A DNA stretch of 31,979 nt. It comes from a virus. The notes below the pieces were generated by a model. The model did no database searches, was not told the origin of the DNA, and saw nothing but the letters and a program-made list of their open reading frames with translations. A program made the translations under genes and the position numbers. The DNA lies in IMG/VR virus record IMGVR_UViG_3300032006_000046, positions 1-31,979 of that record; one strand, 5' to 3'. The first letter of the stretch is position 1, and every line of letters starts with the position of its first letter. Below are positions 1-8,246 of this stretch, one piece after another.

Positions 1-154
1 AACCAAAGCGGACGCACCTAATGTCACTCCGACAACTGCAACTCGCTTTGTTTTCATTAACGCATTCTCCAACCGTCTTATTTTTGGTATCTCTAATCTT
101 CTAATGTCATCGACAAAGTTTTTATATCTTTGATTATTTTCATCAACCAATAAT
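1..154. repeat. Terminal repeat, left copy (holds 5' end of the small membrane protein gene)
   Basis: This stretch matches positions 31826-31979. The inner 92 bases (63-154) are identical and there are 7 mismatches in the first 62 bases (positions 2, 10, 13, 22, 31, 36, 62). On the minus strand it encodes the first ~50 residues of the 65-residue coiled-coil/membrane protein seen complete at 31778-31975. Four mismatches are synonymous and three change a residue (Glu/Ala, Ile/Val, Ala/Val). This is what is expected where the ends of a circular assembly come from two co-existing strains. A true terminal redundancy or a tandem gene duplication is less likely. Confidence 0.9.
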
Positions 155-160
155 TACACC

Positions 161-961
161 TCAAACTGTCACATATGCTTCGGTAATGTTCCCTTTTGTG
201 AACGCATACATAATCGTGTTAACTCCGTTTCCGTCATCAGCAGGAGAATCTGGTTGAACTGTCCATTCATAGTTAATCGCACTTGTACTTGGAGCAATAA
301 TATGATGGGCATTTACATTGGTAGATGTGTACCAACTGTTCAGCCCTGAAACTGTCTTAACTGTTGAGCCGTTATATTTCAATCGTGCTGTGTATGAGAA
401 GGATATTTGGGCAACTCCACCAAAGTTCTTCTGAGCAGTTAGCATCCATGAAAAGCTGAGAAGATTATTGGCGTTTGTTGCTGTGTATGTCTGAACTCCA
501 GAATTGCTTTGCTTTTCATCTTGTTGGTTATATCCCCAAGCCCCAAAGGTGAAATTCACCAATGTATTTGCAACCTCTGTCTGGGAGATTTGATGCTGAT
601 GATTCCCTGCCGCCGCCGTTACTCCTGTTGACCCTAAACTTCTAAGAGATGGAGTCCCTGCCGCTTGGTCTGCGAGGGTTAAATCAATAACGGCAGAACC
701 GTTGTGATATTTCAACGCTGTTCCATTTCTCATCATCTCACCAGCGTTTGTTGGGTCTGCACTCTGGTCGCTCAAAACAACCGTGTTTAATTGTCCGAGA
801 GATACAGCAGACAAAGCACTTGAGCCGTCACCTGCTCCACCGCTGTGAGCGTGTACAGATAAAGCATTTAAGTTGTCTCGGATTTGCTCATTAAGAGAAC
901 CCGTGCCAGTTGCTAAAACTATTTCATCTGTTGCCCATGTTTTCGGTGTTGTCCAAGCCAT
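161..961 (-). CDS. Tail fibre-like / distal tail structural protein
   Basis: 266 residues from the ATG at 961, which overlaps the stop of the upstream gene as TAATG and has a TGGAG ribosome binding site 7 bases away; an in-frame start ten codons earlier lacks this context. The N-terminus (MAWTTPKTWATDEIV, then LNEQIRDNLNAL and HAHSGG) is a signature often seen at the start of tail fibre-like proteins of marine and actinobacterial phages. The C-terminal half is rich in Ser/Thr/Asn/Gly and beta-prone, as in receptor-binding tips. It is a longer paralogue of the product of 1197-1544. It lies at the distal end of the tail module, fitting a host-contact role, but the receptor is unknown. The circular junction places the small membrane protein gene directly downstream, with its ribosome binding site overlapping this stop codon. 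Confidence 0.7.
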   Translation of the reverse strand: MAWTTPKTWATDEIVLATGTGSLNEQIRDNLNALSVHAHSGGAGDGSSALSAVSLGQLNTVVLSDQSADPTNAGEMMRNGTALKYHNGSAVIDLTLADQAAGTPSLRSLGSTGVTAAAGNHQHQISQTEVANTLVNFTFGAWGYNQQDEKQSNSGVQTYTATNANNLLSFSWMLTAQKNFGGVAQISFSYTARLKYNGSTVKTVSGLNSWYTSTNVNAHHIIAPSTSAINYEWTVQPDSPADDGNGVNTIMYAFTKGNITEAYVTV

Positions 962-1197
962 TACAAACTCCAGCCAGCACAATCGGAACAACCAATTTTA
1001 TGGGCATTCCATTTTGTTATTAAGTCGCTCTGAGAAATTGAATCGTCATCTTTATGGATATCAAATTCCAATTTGCCATTCTCATCAGATGCAATTACCA
1101 AATATTCATGTTTGCTAATATCTATTCCTGCAACCTCTGTTGCAAAAACAGTTCCCCTTAAATGAACATTCACCCCATCAACTTGTTCTGTATTCAT
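961..1197 (-). CDS. Hypothetical protein between two tail fibre paralogues
   Basis: 78 residues; the ATG overlaps the upstream stop as TAATG and its own stop overlaps the next start the same way, so translation is probably coupled on both sides. The protein is hydrophilic and acidic in the middle (HKDDDSISQSD) and ends with a CSDC pair near the C-terminus. No family recognised. The N-terminal part alternates hydrophobic and polar residues as in beta strands. It may be a small accessory of the tail tip or a Gln/Asn-poor chaperone for the fibre; the sequence does not decide. Confidence 0.6.
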   Translation of the reverse strand: MNTEQVDGVNVHLRGTVFATEVAGIDISKHEYLVIASDENGKLEFDIHKDDDSISQSDLITKWNAHKIGCSDCAGWSL

Positions 1198-1544
1198 TAG
1201 TGAGTATGGTCTCCTGTTGCCGCTTGCAATGCTCCCGTTCCGAGAGTTCTGATTGATGCTCCCGTTGAGTCCCCTGTAAGACCTAGAACATTCGTGCCGT
1301 CATAGAACTCCAAGACCAGAGCATTTCTCTGCATTCCCCCCGCAAGAGTTGGGGCAGTTTCTAAATCTACAAAGGGAAGGTTTGAAGTTGTTAATGTGGG
1401 AATCTGTAAACTGGTCGCACCATTACCTTCTGTGCCGTCATGAGAATGCTGGTCAAGATACAAAAAGTTGTCTCGGATATGCGTGTTTAAGTCTGATGCA
1501 ACTACCATCTCAGGTTTCCAAGTTTTTGGAGATGTCCACGCCAT
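1197..1544 (-). CDS. Short tail fibre-like protein (MAWTSPKTW paralogue)
   Basis: 115 residues, starting MAWTSPKTWKPEMVV with LNTHIRDNFLYLDQHSHDG. It clearly shares its N-terminal plan with the 266-residue protein at 161-961 and stops at GDHTH, the position where the longer paralogue continues with GNHQHQIS. It therefore looks like the conserved base domain of a fibre without the distal domain. The gene may be a natural short form, or the distal domain may have been lost and the reading frame closed just before the 78-residue gene. It is 9 bases downstream of the large minor tail protein gene. Confidence 0.65.
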   Translation of the reverse strand: MAWTSPKTWKPEMVVASDLNTHIRDNFLYLDQHSHDGTEGNGATSLQIPTLTTSNLPFVDLETAPTLAGGMQRNALVLEFYDGTNVLGLTGDSTGASIRTLGTGALQAATGDHTH

Positions 1545-1553
1545 CTAATTCTC

Positions 1554-3140
1554 CTAATACGCTGGCACAGTTGATGCCCCTATTTTCCCTGTATCTAGTA
1601 CCCAGAACTGAGAGTAACCACCAGATGCTGGGGATAGCTTATATGTTACCTGATGTTCATAACCGCCTTTTTTTATTGACTGTCTTACAGACTCAATAAA
1701 GAAATCAGCGTCAATTCCCAGACCCGCATTATTATCTGCCTCAACAGTAATTCTGTCTGAGATATCCCGTGCCATAATCTGCTGTTGCATTGCGTCAGAT
1801 TGATTGGCGTTTATCTGCATTGAAAGAATCGGCAAAGGGGAACCGAATATCGAGTTGTAATAATCACACCACAACTGAGCATTCTGGCTTGTTGGAAAAA
1901 ACTCTGAGTCCGAGGCATATTTCCTTTCACCAAATTTTGCCTGTGAAACAGTATCTATTGAGCGAACCTTAACGGGGTCATTTGACCAGACCGCTGTTCC
2001 CCTTGCTTGCATGGTTGTGAGATATGCTCCATACAACGTGTGGGTATTCTTTAAGGTTACAAGCATTCTTGTGGCAGTTTTATCAGAACTGCCAACAGTA
2101 ATTGTGATTGAAGAAGTTATATCTGTTCCGCTTCCGTTCCATTCAGTATTGGCAACGATATCTGTTGACGCAACAGGAGTTGTCCATTCAGAAACTTCCA
2201 GAGCATTTCTTGGTGAACTTGGATTGGGATAAATCGCCTCATAGGTTCTTTCTTCTCCGGGCTGAAGGAACGGGGAATTCTCTCCGTATTCTGGATGAGT
2301 CCAAAGAACTGCCAACGCTTGTGTTGAATAAGTTCTTGAAGATGCCTCAACGTGGTTGGTTATCGTGGAGAGCGGGTCTTCTTGATTAAGGGTGGTGTAA
2401 CTATTCGTTGCACTAGAAGAATCGCTAAAAACAGCCTGTGGAGTATCGTACGGCGATTGTATGCGGGTGTGTCGGTTCTCAAATATTATCTTTCCATCTT
2501 TTCCTTCTTTGATGAACCCGCCTTCAGTCTCCTCAATAATCCTCAGAGCATCTAAAGTTTTTGGTCCATCTGTCCAGTATCTTGTGAGAGTTGTTTGTCC
2601 TGTCGCTAACTCCCGCAAAGAACTTGACCAGCCAACGTCATCGAGAATAGCTCCAATGACCTCGTCTGTTCTTTTATCAATCTGAGTTTCAAGAGTTGGT
2701 CGGAAATCATTCAAGTAACCTAAACTGCCGTATGCAGTTACGGTGCAAGTCTTCACTCCGTGAACTGCTGGAGTCGGAGTTATTCTCTCAAGATATCCTG
2801 TCCATGTGACAGTTGGTTCAGCGTCAAAAGAGAACGGAAAAGTGTAAGGAAAGTTCTCTATTACCCCAACTCTCATATCAAGCTGTACGGGGCGAGCAGG
2901 AAGCATATTTCCCGCAAGAACTGAAGACGCATTTGACGGGGAATATTTCCCATCGGGATTGCTGATTCTCGCAGTTAGAGTTCCAGAGATTGAATTGCCT
3001 GATAATTGGGAGGCATAGTCTCTGCCACGGGTAAAAGAAACCTCAAGGACATCTGAGGTGATATTATCGTATGTTCCTACATAATCACCGTTATTGTCCC
3101 AATCTACAAATAGCCTAGTTTCAAGCCTCTGTGTCGGCAT
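1554..3140 (-). CDS. Minor tail protein (tail tip/baseplate hub-like)
   Basis: 528 residues. The opening RLFVDWDNNGDY and the segment FTRGRDYASQLSGNSISG...NPDGKYSPSNA (about residues 34-68) are typical of the minor tail proteins encoded after the tape measure gene in siphoviruses infecting Gram-positive and marine hosts. These proteins form part of the tail-tip hub. The central part (residues ~150-240) resembles hub proteins with a long alpha/beta core (TLDALRIIEETEGGFI). No peptidase or lysozyme motif is visible. The start overlaps the 49-residue upstream gene by 20 bases. The hub role is inferred from the family and gene order. Confidence 0.75.
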   Translation of the reverse strand: MPTQRLETRLFVDWDNNGDYVGTYDNITSDVLEVSFTRGRDYASQLSGNSISGTLTARISNPDGKYSPSNASSVLAGNMLPARPVQLDMRVGVIENFPYTFPFSFDAEPTVTWTGYLERITPTPAVHGVKTCTVTAYGSLGYLNDFRPTLETQIDKRTDEVIGAILDDVGWSSSLRELATGQTTLTRYWTDGPKTLDALRIIEETEGGFIKEGKDGKIIFENRHTRIQSPYDTPQAVFSDSSSATNSYTTLNQEDPLSTITNHVEASSRTYSTQALAVLWTHPEYGENSPFLQPGEERTYEAIYPNPSSPRNALEVSEWTTPVASTDIVANTEWNGSGTDITSSITITVGSSDKTATRMLVTLKNTHTLYGAYLTTMQARGTAVWSNDPVKVRSIDTVSQAKFGERKYASDSEFFPTSQNAQLWCDYYNSIFGSPLPILSMQINANQSDAMQQQIMARDISDRITVEADNNAGLGIDADFFIESVRQSIKKGGYEHQVTYKLSPASGGYSQFWVLDTGKIGASTVPAY

Positions 3141-3270
3141 CTAGTTCTTCAACCTTTGCTTGCAGTTCTCTTACCTGACGCTCTGCCCTGATTCTCCTGA
3201 GTTGCTCATTCGCAACAGGGTTCTCTTTGCAAAGCTGTTCTATGTCTTCTGAAGTAATTCCTTCTTCCAT
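3121..3270 (-). CDS. Small coiled-coil protein (49 aa)
   Basis: Short ORF of 49 residues beginning MEEGITSEDIEQLCKENP and ending in a Glu/Arg/Gln-rich helix (RRIRAERQVRELQAKVEEL) that should form a coiled coil. The ATG directly follows the upstream stop (TAGATG), and the 3' end overlaps the start of the minor tail protein by 20 bases, so it fills the only gap in this part of the operon with good coding character. Small coiled-coil proteins at this place may help tail-tip assembly, but this is a guess from position. Confidence 0.7.
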   Translation of the reverse strand: MEEGITSEDIEQLCKENPVANEQLRRIRAERQVRELQAKVEELDADTEA

Positions 3271-3624
3271 CTAAACGTCTGTTGTCCCTGTTGTCCAATC
3301 AATACCTAAATTTTCGTCATTCACCGTCTTGAGCCATGTATACGCCTGACCCCATAATGACTTGTCAGCAGGGAGTAAAACAGAATCTGCGAAATAGGTA
3401 GTAATGTCATCAGCAGGAACCATATAAGTAGCTCCCATAATTGGCATCTGTCTCGCCTCATCATTCCCCTTACTTCTCGCAGTAGCGTCTGCATAAGTTT
3501 CCCAAGCTACTTGAACATGATGCTGAGTATTTAGTGTGGTAATCCTAACTTCAGCAATTTGAGTATAGGCATTTGCATGAGTAGCTCCGCCTATATTTGC
3601 GACTATGCTTTTCTGTATTGCCAT
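3271..3624 (-). CDS. Hypothetical tail-region protein
   Basis: 117 residues; starts MAIQKSIVANIGGATH and has mixed beta/alpha character with many Thr and Ala residues. The repeated valine/threonine strands (QIAEVRITTLNTQHHVQVAWETY) suggest a small structural beta domain. An AGGAG sequence lies just before the ATG in the 9-base gap to the upstream gene. No family recognised with confidence. Its position among tail-tip genes argues for a virion component. Confidence 0.6.
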   Translation of the reverse strand: MAIQKSIVANIGGATHANAYTQIAEVRITTLNTQHHVQVAWETYADATARSKGNDEARQMPIMGATYMVPADDITTYFADSVLLPADKSLWGQAYTWLKTVNDENLGIDWTTGTTDV

Positions 3625-3633
3625 ATTCTTCTC

Positions 3634-4263
3634 CTAAAAATATTCAATGTATGAGATAACGTAATTTGACTCAAGGTTCTGTCCGTAGTACCCACCGCTA
3701 CTACTGGGATTTGAGCCACCCTGCCATATATGAATGGCATCACCCGAATTTAACCATACAGGACCATCATCTTTACTGAGAACTCTGAATCCCGAATTAC
3801 TGAGCCATGACCCGTCTCCGTCATTTGAACTACTTACTGTTGAATAAAGCAGATATTGAGTTCTTCCTCCATACGGTGTAGATGAATTTTCGTGATGTTG
3901 GTGACCCATGTAATAAGACTGGTTATTCATTACAACCTGTTTATCAGCATTTGGGTTTGAGTTTGTAGGAGTTTGCTGGATTTCTGGGTACTGCACATAA
4001 AAAGAGTTGTTATTATAACCAGAACCAGTCTGCCATACGTTTGCGTTTAGTGACCTACTGATTCCGCAATACAAATTATTAGTCCAACCGCCTTCCCCGT
4101 TTGTAACTCTAATCATTTCAATCTTGTAAGTTCTGCCGTATGGAATAATTAAGGCTTCTGCCCGAAAATACTCATTTGAAGACCAAGCCCCACTTCTATA
4201 TGGAACGGAGCCAGTTATCGTATTTGGCAACGCATATTCATAATCGTTTAAGTTCAAGCCCAT
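3634..4263 (-). CDS. Hypothetical tail-associated protein, Ser/Asn/Tyr/Gly-rich
   Basis: 209 residues, starting MGLNLNDYEYALPNTITG. Composition is strongly enriched in Asn, Ser, Gly and Tyr, with very few Lys, typical of beta-rich, surface-exposed receptor-contact proteins. The segments SYYMGHQHHENS and SGDAIHIWQGGSNPSSSGGYYGQ resemble exposed loops of fibre head domains. No catalytic motif seen. A role in tail-tip or fibre structure is inferred from composition and position. Confidence 0.6.
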   Translation of the reverse strand: MGLNLNDYEYALPNTITGSVPYRSGAWSSNEYFRAEALIIPYGRTYKIEMIRVTNGEGGWTNNLYCGISRSLNANVWQTGSGYNNNSFYVQYPEIQQTPTNSNPNADKQVVMNNQSYYMGHQHHENSSTPYGGRTQYLLYSTVSSSNDGDGSWLSNSGFRVLSKDDGPVWLNSGDAIHIWQGGSNPSSSGGYYGQNLESNYVISYIEYF

Positions 4264-4272
4264 CGGATTCTC

Positions 4273-5493
4273 CTATGTAATTATTTCAAAATCTGCGACT
4301 ATCTGGCAGGACTTATTTAACCATTCTGGATATGACTCATCTGCCACAACTTTTGCTTTCACAACATCACCCTCAGTTAAAATCATCGGGCGTTTCATAG
4401 CAGGGACAGCGTTACCGCTTTTGGCTCTCAACATTTTGCAGATTGTAGTGGTGGCAATAGTACCTTCTGAGTTAATCACTTTTGCCCCTGATGAATCTAA
4501 AATACCTGTTGTCCCTGTCGGCATTCCTTCAATATCAATACTGACATATAATCCTGCAATCTCAGGATTTTCAATGTAGAGATTATTCAGCTTTATTACC
4601 TTTCCAGATGGAACTTCAAATAAGGTGGTTTTTGTTCTAGGGGATTGAACATTGATAACTGACCATGTGTTGTTTTGCGATTCACTACCCCCAGCTGATA
4701 TGTGACCTGTATATCCCGATTCCACCTGTTGCATCACATGTTCTTCGTAAGAGCGTGGATTGATGTAACTCATATGAGCCGCATTGCAGTACCAAGTTGT
4801 GCCATTGGAATTAGCGACTGAGCCAATAAGATGGCTGTTAGCATTTCTTAGCTGAACCCTAGACCCATAAATACCCCCAAAACAAACAATTACCATATCG
4901 CCAATCTGAGTAGGGATTGGCTCAAAAAATGGTGGATTACGATTCCCTGCCGATTGCGATGTAGTCCACACTGGATAGTTTGCTCGAATATTGGTAAAGG
5001 GATTTGTCTGGTCAACATTAGCTAAATATGCACTTGTCACCGTTGAGCCGTACTGAACAGTCCCATAGCTACTGTAATCATAGTTTGCATCTAAGTTCTT
5101 TGTTGAAGGGTTCGTTCCTGATGTATGGTTTATTTGAGAGTCTGTCCAATACCACATATCTGACCCTGCCGTATACATCGGAGTCCATTGATGATATGCA
5201 CCCGAAATCTGCGTTCCTGCTTGGTTATCGTAATCAGCAGAAGAAATTGCCGCTGTATTTCCTTGATAACACCAATGGGCAACCATTAGCGTGTTCTGCA
5301 AAGTATAGTCGCCATCCCTTAACTTCCACACTTCTGGAGTTAGAGGTGATGAACGGCTTTTCTGTCCCGCTTGCGTTCCAGAATATTCAGCGTAAACATT
5401 CCCCCAGATTAGAGAGACTCCATCCTGTACGATTTCCCAAGCAAGTGTCCCGACATTTAATTCGGTCATTGCCGCAATATTTGGATTCGCCAT
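4273..5493 (-). CDS. Large tail-associated structural protein
   Basis: 406 residues with MANPNIAAMTELNVGTLAWEI at the start. The first ~260 residues are rich in Ser, Thr, Asn, Trp and Tyr and resemble the preceding 209-residue protein in composition. The last ~120 residues change to a regular beta domain (TKTTLFEVPSGKVIKLNNLYIENPEIAGLYVSIDIEG-like stretch, then a KAKVVADE strand near the end), resembling the small C-terminal beta domain of virion proteins that coat or decorate the tail. ATG is preceded by AGGAGAACAGT. Virion role inferred from place and composition; no enzyme motif seen. Confidence 0.6.
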   Translation of the reverse strand: MANPNIAAMTELNVGTLAWEIVQDGVSLIWGNVYAEYSGTQAGQKSRSSPLTPEVWKLRDGDYTLQNTLMVAHWCYQGNTAAISSADYDNQAGTQISGAYHQWTPMYTAGSDMWYWTDSQINHTSGTNPSTKNLDANYDYSSYGTVQYGSTVTSAYLANVDQTNPFTNIRANYPVWTTSQSAGNRNPPFFEPIPTQIGDMVIVCFGGIYGSRVQLRNANSHLIGSVANSNGTTWYCNAAHMSYINPRSYEEHVMQQVESGYTGHISAGGSESQNNTWSVINVQSPRTKTTLFEVPSGKVIKLNNLYIENPEIAGLYVSIDIEGMPTGTTGILDSSGAKVINSEGTIATTTICKMLRAKSGNAVPAMKRPMILTEGDVVKAKVVADESYPEWLNKSCQIVADFEIIT

Positions 5494-5502
5494 ACTGTTC
5501 TC

Positions 5503-6042
5503 CTAGTTCCTGTTTTTTCCGAAAAATAAATTGACTGCGTATGAAGTCCCAAATCCACCACCGCCACCAGCAGAACTTTTCCATTCTAACTGAGTCCCTG
5601 CCGAGTTAACTGTTAGAAGTTGGTCGGCACTTCCTAATGCTAATTTAGCCAAAGTGTCGGCTCCAGACGCATACAGCAAATCGCCTTGTGCATATGTAGA
5701 TTGTCCTGTGCCTCCATATTCGTCTGCGATTGCTGTTCCCTGCCAGACTCCTGTCCCAATAGTTCCCACAGCCTCAAGAGATGAAGTGACAACGTTTGAC
5801 GCAAGAACTGTTCCAGTCAAATTATTCGCATCATAGTCTTCACTAGACCACGTTGGAACACCCCCTACAACCTTCAAAACGTGATTTGTAGTGCCAATCC
5901 CTAGTCTAGATAGCTGAGTTGCAGATACGGCGTAAATAAGGTCACCAGTAGCTTGAGAATCTAACTCGTGACCATCAATAGCAATATACTCATTTTCTGT
6001 TAGTGATGAACCAACACTTTTATGCTTAAATTCGTTTGCCAT
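5503..6042 (-). CDS. Tail fibre-like repeat protein
   Basis: 179 residues. The middle holds repeat units common in marine phage fibre proteins: GTIGTGVWQGTAIADEYGG, then TGQSTYAQGDLLYASGADTLA and LGSADQLLTVNSAGTQLEW. Such units form trimeric beta-structured shafts. A glycine run (SSAGGGGGFGTS) precedes the short C-terminus. The start overlaps the tape measure stop as TAATG. It is the first gene after the tape measure and could attach fibres to the tail tip. The short length points to a connector or a side fibre segment instead of a full host-binding fibre. Confidence 0.75.
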   Translation of the reverse strand: MANEFKHKSVGSSLTENEYIAIDGHELDSQATGDLIYAVSATQLSRLGIGTTNHVLKVVGGVPTWSSEDYDANNLTGTVLASNVVTSSLEAVGTIGTGVWQGTAIADEYGGTGQSTYAQGDLLYASGADTLAKLALGSADQLLTVNSAGTQLEWKSSAGGGGGFGTSYAVNLFFGKNRN

Positions 6043-7697
6043 TATGCTGTACTCAATACTCCTCTAAATGCTCCACGCCTTGCCCCATCTCTTATCGCCA
6101 TAAAGACTCTGTCCTCAAAGTCATCAAATCCGTAAGTTGGTCCAGAGAACTCCATGTTCATTGCACCGCCAGCACCTTGTTGTGCATTCTGATGGGACAT
6201 TTTCGTCAGCACCGCCAAAATCTGTTTAAGGATATCGGTATTCTGTCCGCCCTGATATTGGCTTAAAGGAACAACAGCTTCTGGTCCCGCCTCTCCAATT
6301 TGGGCAATTGTCGAGCCTGTAACAATTCCACCGTCTTCAAGTTTTGGAATTTCTGGAATATCAAAACCGAAACCTTTACCACCTAAACCCGGAACCCAAT
6401 CTGGAACATCAAAGCTGACTTTGTTTAAACCTTTAATCAAAATATTAAAGGCTCCAATCCAAAGATTGATATAAAATTTTATGACAGACCAAATACCTTC
6501 AAACACACTTGAGATTGTGTTCTTCAAACCTTCCCAGATTTTCTTACTGCCCTCAACGATTGTGTCCCAATTCTTCCATATGAGAATCGCCGCTCCAATT
6601 GCTAATGCGATTGCTCCGATTGCTATGAGAACTGGACCCATTGAAATATTAAGTGCCATCATGCCAGCAGAAAGACCAGAAACCGCAGTTGTAATTCCCG
6701 GAATTATCATGATGAGAGGACCCGCCATTGTCGCCATGCTTCCAACAGGTTCTAACGCTCCCTTGACCTTGTTCTTCATAATGTCGAACTTATCGGAAGT
6801 TGTAAGGGTTTCCTCACCCAATGTTGCCAGCGTTCCTTCTGAGTTCTGCATGACTTCCAACAGGCTGTCAAACTCCATTGCCCCTGAAAGAATCGCATCC
6901 TTAAAGCGTATGCCAGCACCAGCCCCAAATGCGTCTTGAGCCAACGCCAGAGATTCGGTGTCTGTTTCAGCATTTTTAATATCATCAATCAACTCAGATA
7001 AACCAGCAGACATATCAGTCACACCAGCATCTGTTAATTTCTTCATCGCAGTATTCAATCCGGGCATCATTCTGGAAGTCTCAAGACCCGCCGCTTCCAT
7101 GTTGGCAAACAACGCTGTGGATTCTTCTAAGTTCAACCCCATCTCTTTTAATTGTGGAGCAAACTTCACAACTGCTGATGAAAGGTCAGAAACGGGAACC
7201 CCAACTGCTTGTGATGCAACGGTTAACTTGTCCAGATGTTCTTCAACAGATGTTGCGGGTTCTCCGAAAGCCACAAGAGAATCAGAGACAGATTTAATCG
7301 CTCCGCTTGCGTCATCTCCCATAGTTCTTGAGAGATTCAAAAACGCTGTTGTGGCACTTGTTAAATCTTCACCCGTTAATCCGAGTTCAGTATTTAGGTC
7401 GGCAATTGCTGTCGCAACTTCCTGAGAATCATTCGGTACATTTGCAAATACTTCATTGAAAGAATCTTTCAAAGCATCTAGGTCTTTTCCTGATGCTCCT
7501 GTTCCCGCCCTGATAGTGTTCTCTGCTTCCTTGAACTCATCACCTATCTTGACTGCCGCTGCCGCCAATCCAGTAGCCGCGGCAGAACCAATAGCGATAG
7601 GTTTGGCAAGATTCTTTATCTTGCCCCCAAGACCGCCAATATCCTTCTCGGCGTTCCGAGTATTTGCGTCTACTTCAATTGTGACCGTATTAGCCAT
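6042..7697 (-). CDS. Tail tape measure protein
   Basis: 551 residues. The N-terminus (VTIEVDANTRNAEKDIGGLG) and the Ala-rich helices with LMxxAT-like spacing belong to the TP901-type tape measure family. The middle has a long hydrophobic stretch (about residues 325-375), and PEAVVPLSQYQGG near residue 470-480 is a C-terminal signature of many tape measure proteins. Family rule of thumb (about 0.15 nm per residue) gives a tail of roughly 80 nm. No peptidoglycan hydrolase domain is visible. The start overlaps the GT reading frame by 8 bases. The protein sets tail length and is ejected during infection. Confidence 0.93.
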   Translation of the reverse strand: MANTVTIEVDANTRNAEKDIGGLGGKIKNLAKPIAIGSAAATGLAAAAVKIGDEFKEAENTIRAGTGASGKDLDALKDSFNEVFANVPNDSQEVATAIADLNTELGLTGEDLTSATTAFLNLSRTMGDDASGAIKSVSDSLVAFGEPATSVEEHLDKLTVASQAVGVPVSDLSSAVVKFAPQLKEMGLNLEESTALFANMEAAGLETSRMMPGLNTAMKKLTDAGVTDMSAGLSELIDDIKNAETDTESLALAQDAFGAGAGIRFKDAILSGAMEFDSLLEVMQNSEGTLATLGEETLTTSDKFDIMKNKVKGALEPVGSMATMAGPLIMIIPGITTAVSGLSAGMMALNISMGPVLIAIGAIALAIGAAILIWKNWDTIVEGSKKIWEGLKNTISSVFEGIWSVIKFYINLWIGAFNILIKGLNKVSFDVPDWVPGLGGKGFGFDIPEIPKLEDGGIVTGSTIAQIGEAGPEAVVPLSQYQGGQNTDILKQILAVLTKMSHQNAQQGAGGAMNMEFSGPTYGFDDFEDRVFMAIRDGARRGAFRGVLSTA

Positions 7698-7962
7698 TTG
7701 ATTCTTCTATTCTTCCCTTATTTACAATATCCAACATCCTTAACAGACCAACATCTTCAGCAAATACTTCTGACGGTAATTTTCCATATTTCTCGCAGAT
7801 TGAATCTATCAATTCTGCCTCAATCAACCCTTTGGGTTTCTCAATCAAATTACCGTCACGGTCTGTTCCACCTCCGACAGCTTTCCATCGGAGAATATCT
7901 GCCTCTAAACTTTTCCCGAAGTTGTTGCCTGTTCTGCCCATGCTCCGATAATTGCCATGCAA
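7690..7962 (-). CDS. Tail assembly chaperone, T extension of a G-T frameshift product
   Basis: The open frame runs from 7962 to 7690, but there is no good independent start (the first possible one is TTG inside the G gene). It lies in the -1 frame relative to the G-like ORF and overlaps its last 58 bases. A heptamer GGGAAAA at 7917-7911, read as G GGA AAA in the G frame four bases before the G stop codon, lets ribosomes slip into this frame (GGG AAA AGT TTA). The fusion would have 185 residues: 112 from G and 73 from here (SLEADILRWKAVGGGTD onward). This copies lambda G/GT, where the extension recruits the tape measure and tail tube. The gene order (tube, G, T, tape measure) is also the lambda order. 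Confidence 0.85.
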   Translation of the reverse strand: MHGNYRSMGRTGNNFGKSLEADILRWKAVGGGTDRDGNLIEKPKGLIEAELIDSICEKYGKLPSEVFAEDVGLLRMLDIVNKGRIEESNG

Positions 7963-8246
7963 AAAGCAGGAGGCAAAGTCATAAAGCCTTCTCCCGTTGC
8001 GGGGATAAGCTCACCGTCTTCCTCTATGTTCCAACTTGTTAAAACCGTATCCCCAAACATGGTGAAACATTCTGCAAGTTCTTCAGCAGAGGCTCCATCG
8101 TTTATTCCTTGAAACTTCAAGAAAGTTTGAACATTAACATCCAGCTTGGTAACAAGTTCAACTCCGTAATACTCGCTTGTCTCAGGGAAGATTATGCGAG
8201 CATCACGGCGTTCAATAGAAAAGGTTTTTTTCTTAGCTACTACCAT
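7905..8246 (-). CDS. Tail assembly chaperone (gpG-like)
   Basis: 113 residues, starting at ATG 8246, which overlaps the stop of the tail tube gene as TGATGG. Compact alpha/beta protein with LVTKLDVNVQTFLKFQG and a C-terminal helix MAIIGAWAEQA. Length and place between the tail tube and tape measure genes match gpG-type chaperones, which coat the tape measure during tail assembly and are not in the virion. A fraction of ribosomes should shift into the -1 frame near its end to give the G-T fusion. Confidence 0.82.
   Translation of the reverse strand: MVVAKKKTFSIERRDARIIFPETSEYYGVELVTKLDVNVQTFLKFQGINDGASAEELAECFTMFGDTVLTSWNIEEDGELIPATGEGFMTLPPAFCMAIIGAWAEQATTSGKV
7911..7917 (-). other. Programmed -1 ribosomal frameshift site (GGGAAAA)
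   Basis: Minus-strand heptamer G GGA AAA in the zero frame (codons TCG GGA AAA GTT TAG), fitting the X XXY YYZ rule. Tandem slippage gives GGG AAA and continues in the T frame as AGT TTA GAG. Lambda uses G GGA AAG at the same place. The zero-frame stop (TAG, 7907-7905) is only one codon downstream. I did not identify a clear stimulatory stem-loop. Confidence 0.85.

Noticed and set aside
236-245. Minus-strand CTGATGA, also near 3406 and 14410 (hammerhead core word)
   Set aside because: They lie in coding sequence (Ala-Asp-Asp codons) and have no GAAA, stem I or stem III in register.
5028-5534. 168-codon plus-strand frame opposite the tail genes
   Set aside because: Antisense shadow of the 406-residue tail gene, with no ribosome binding site and unlikely composition.
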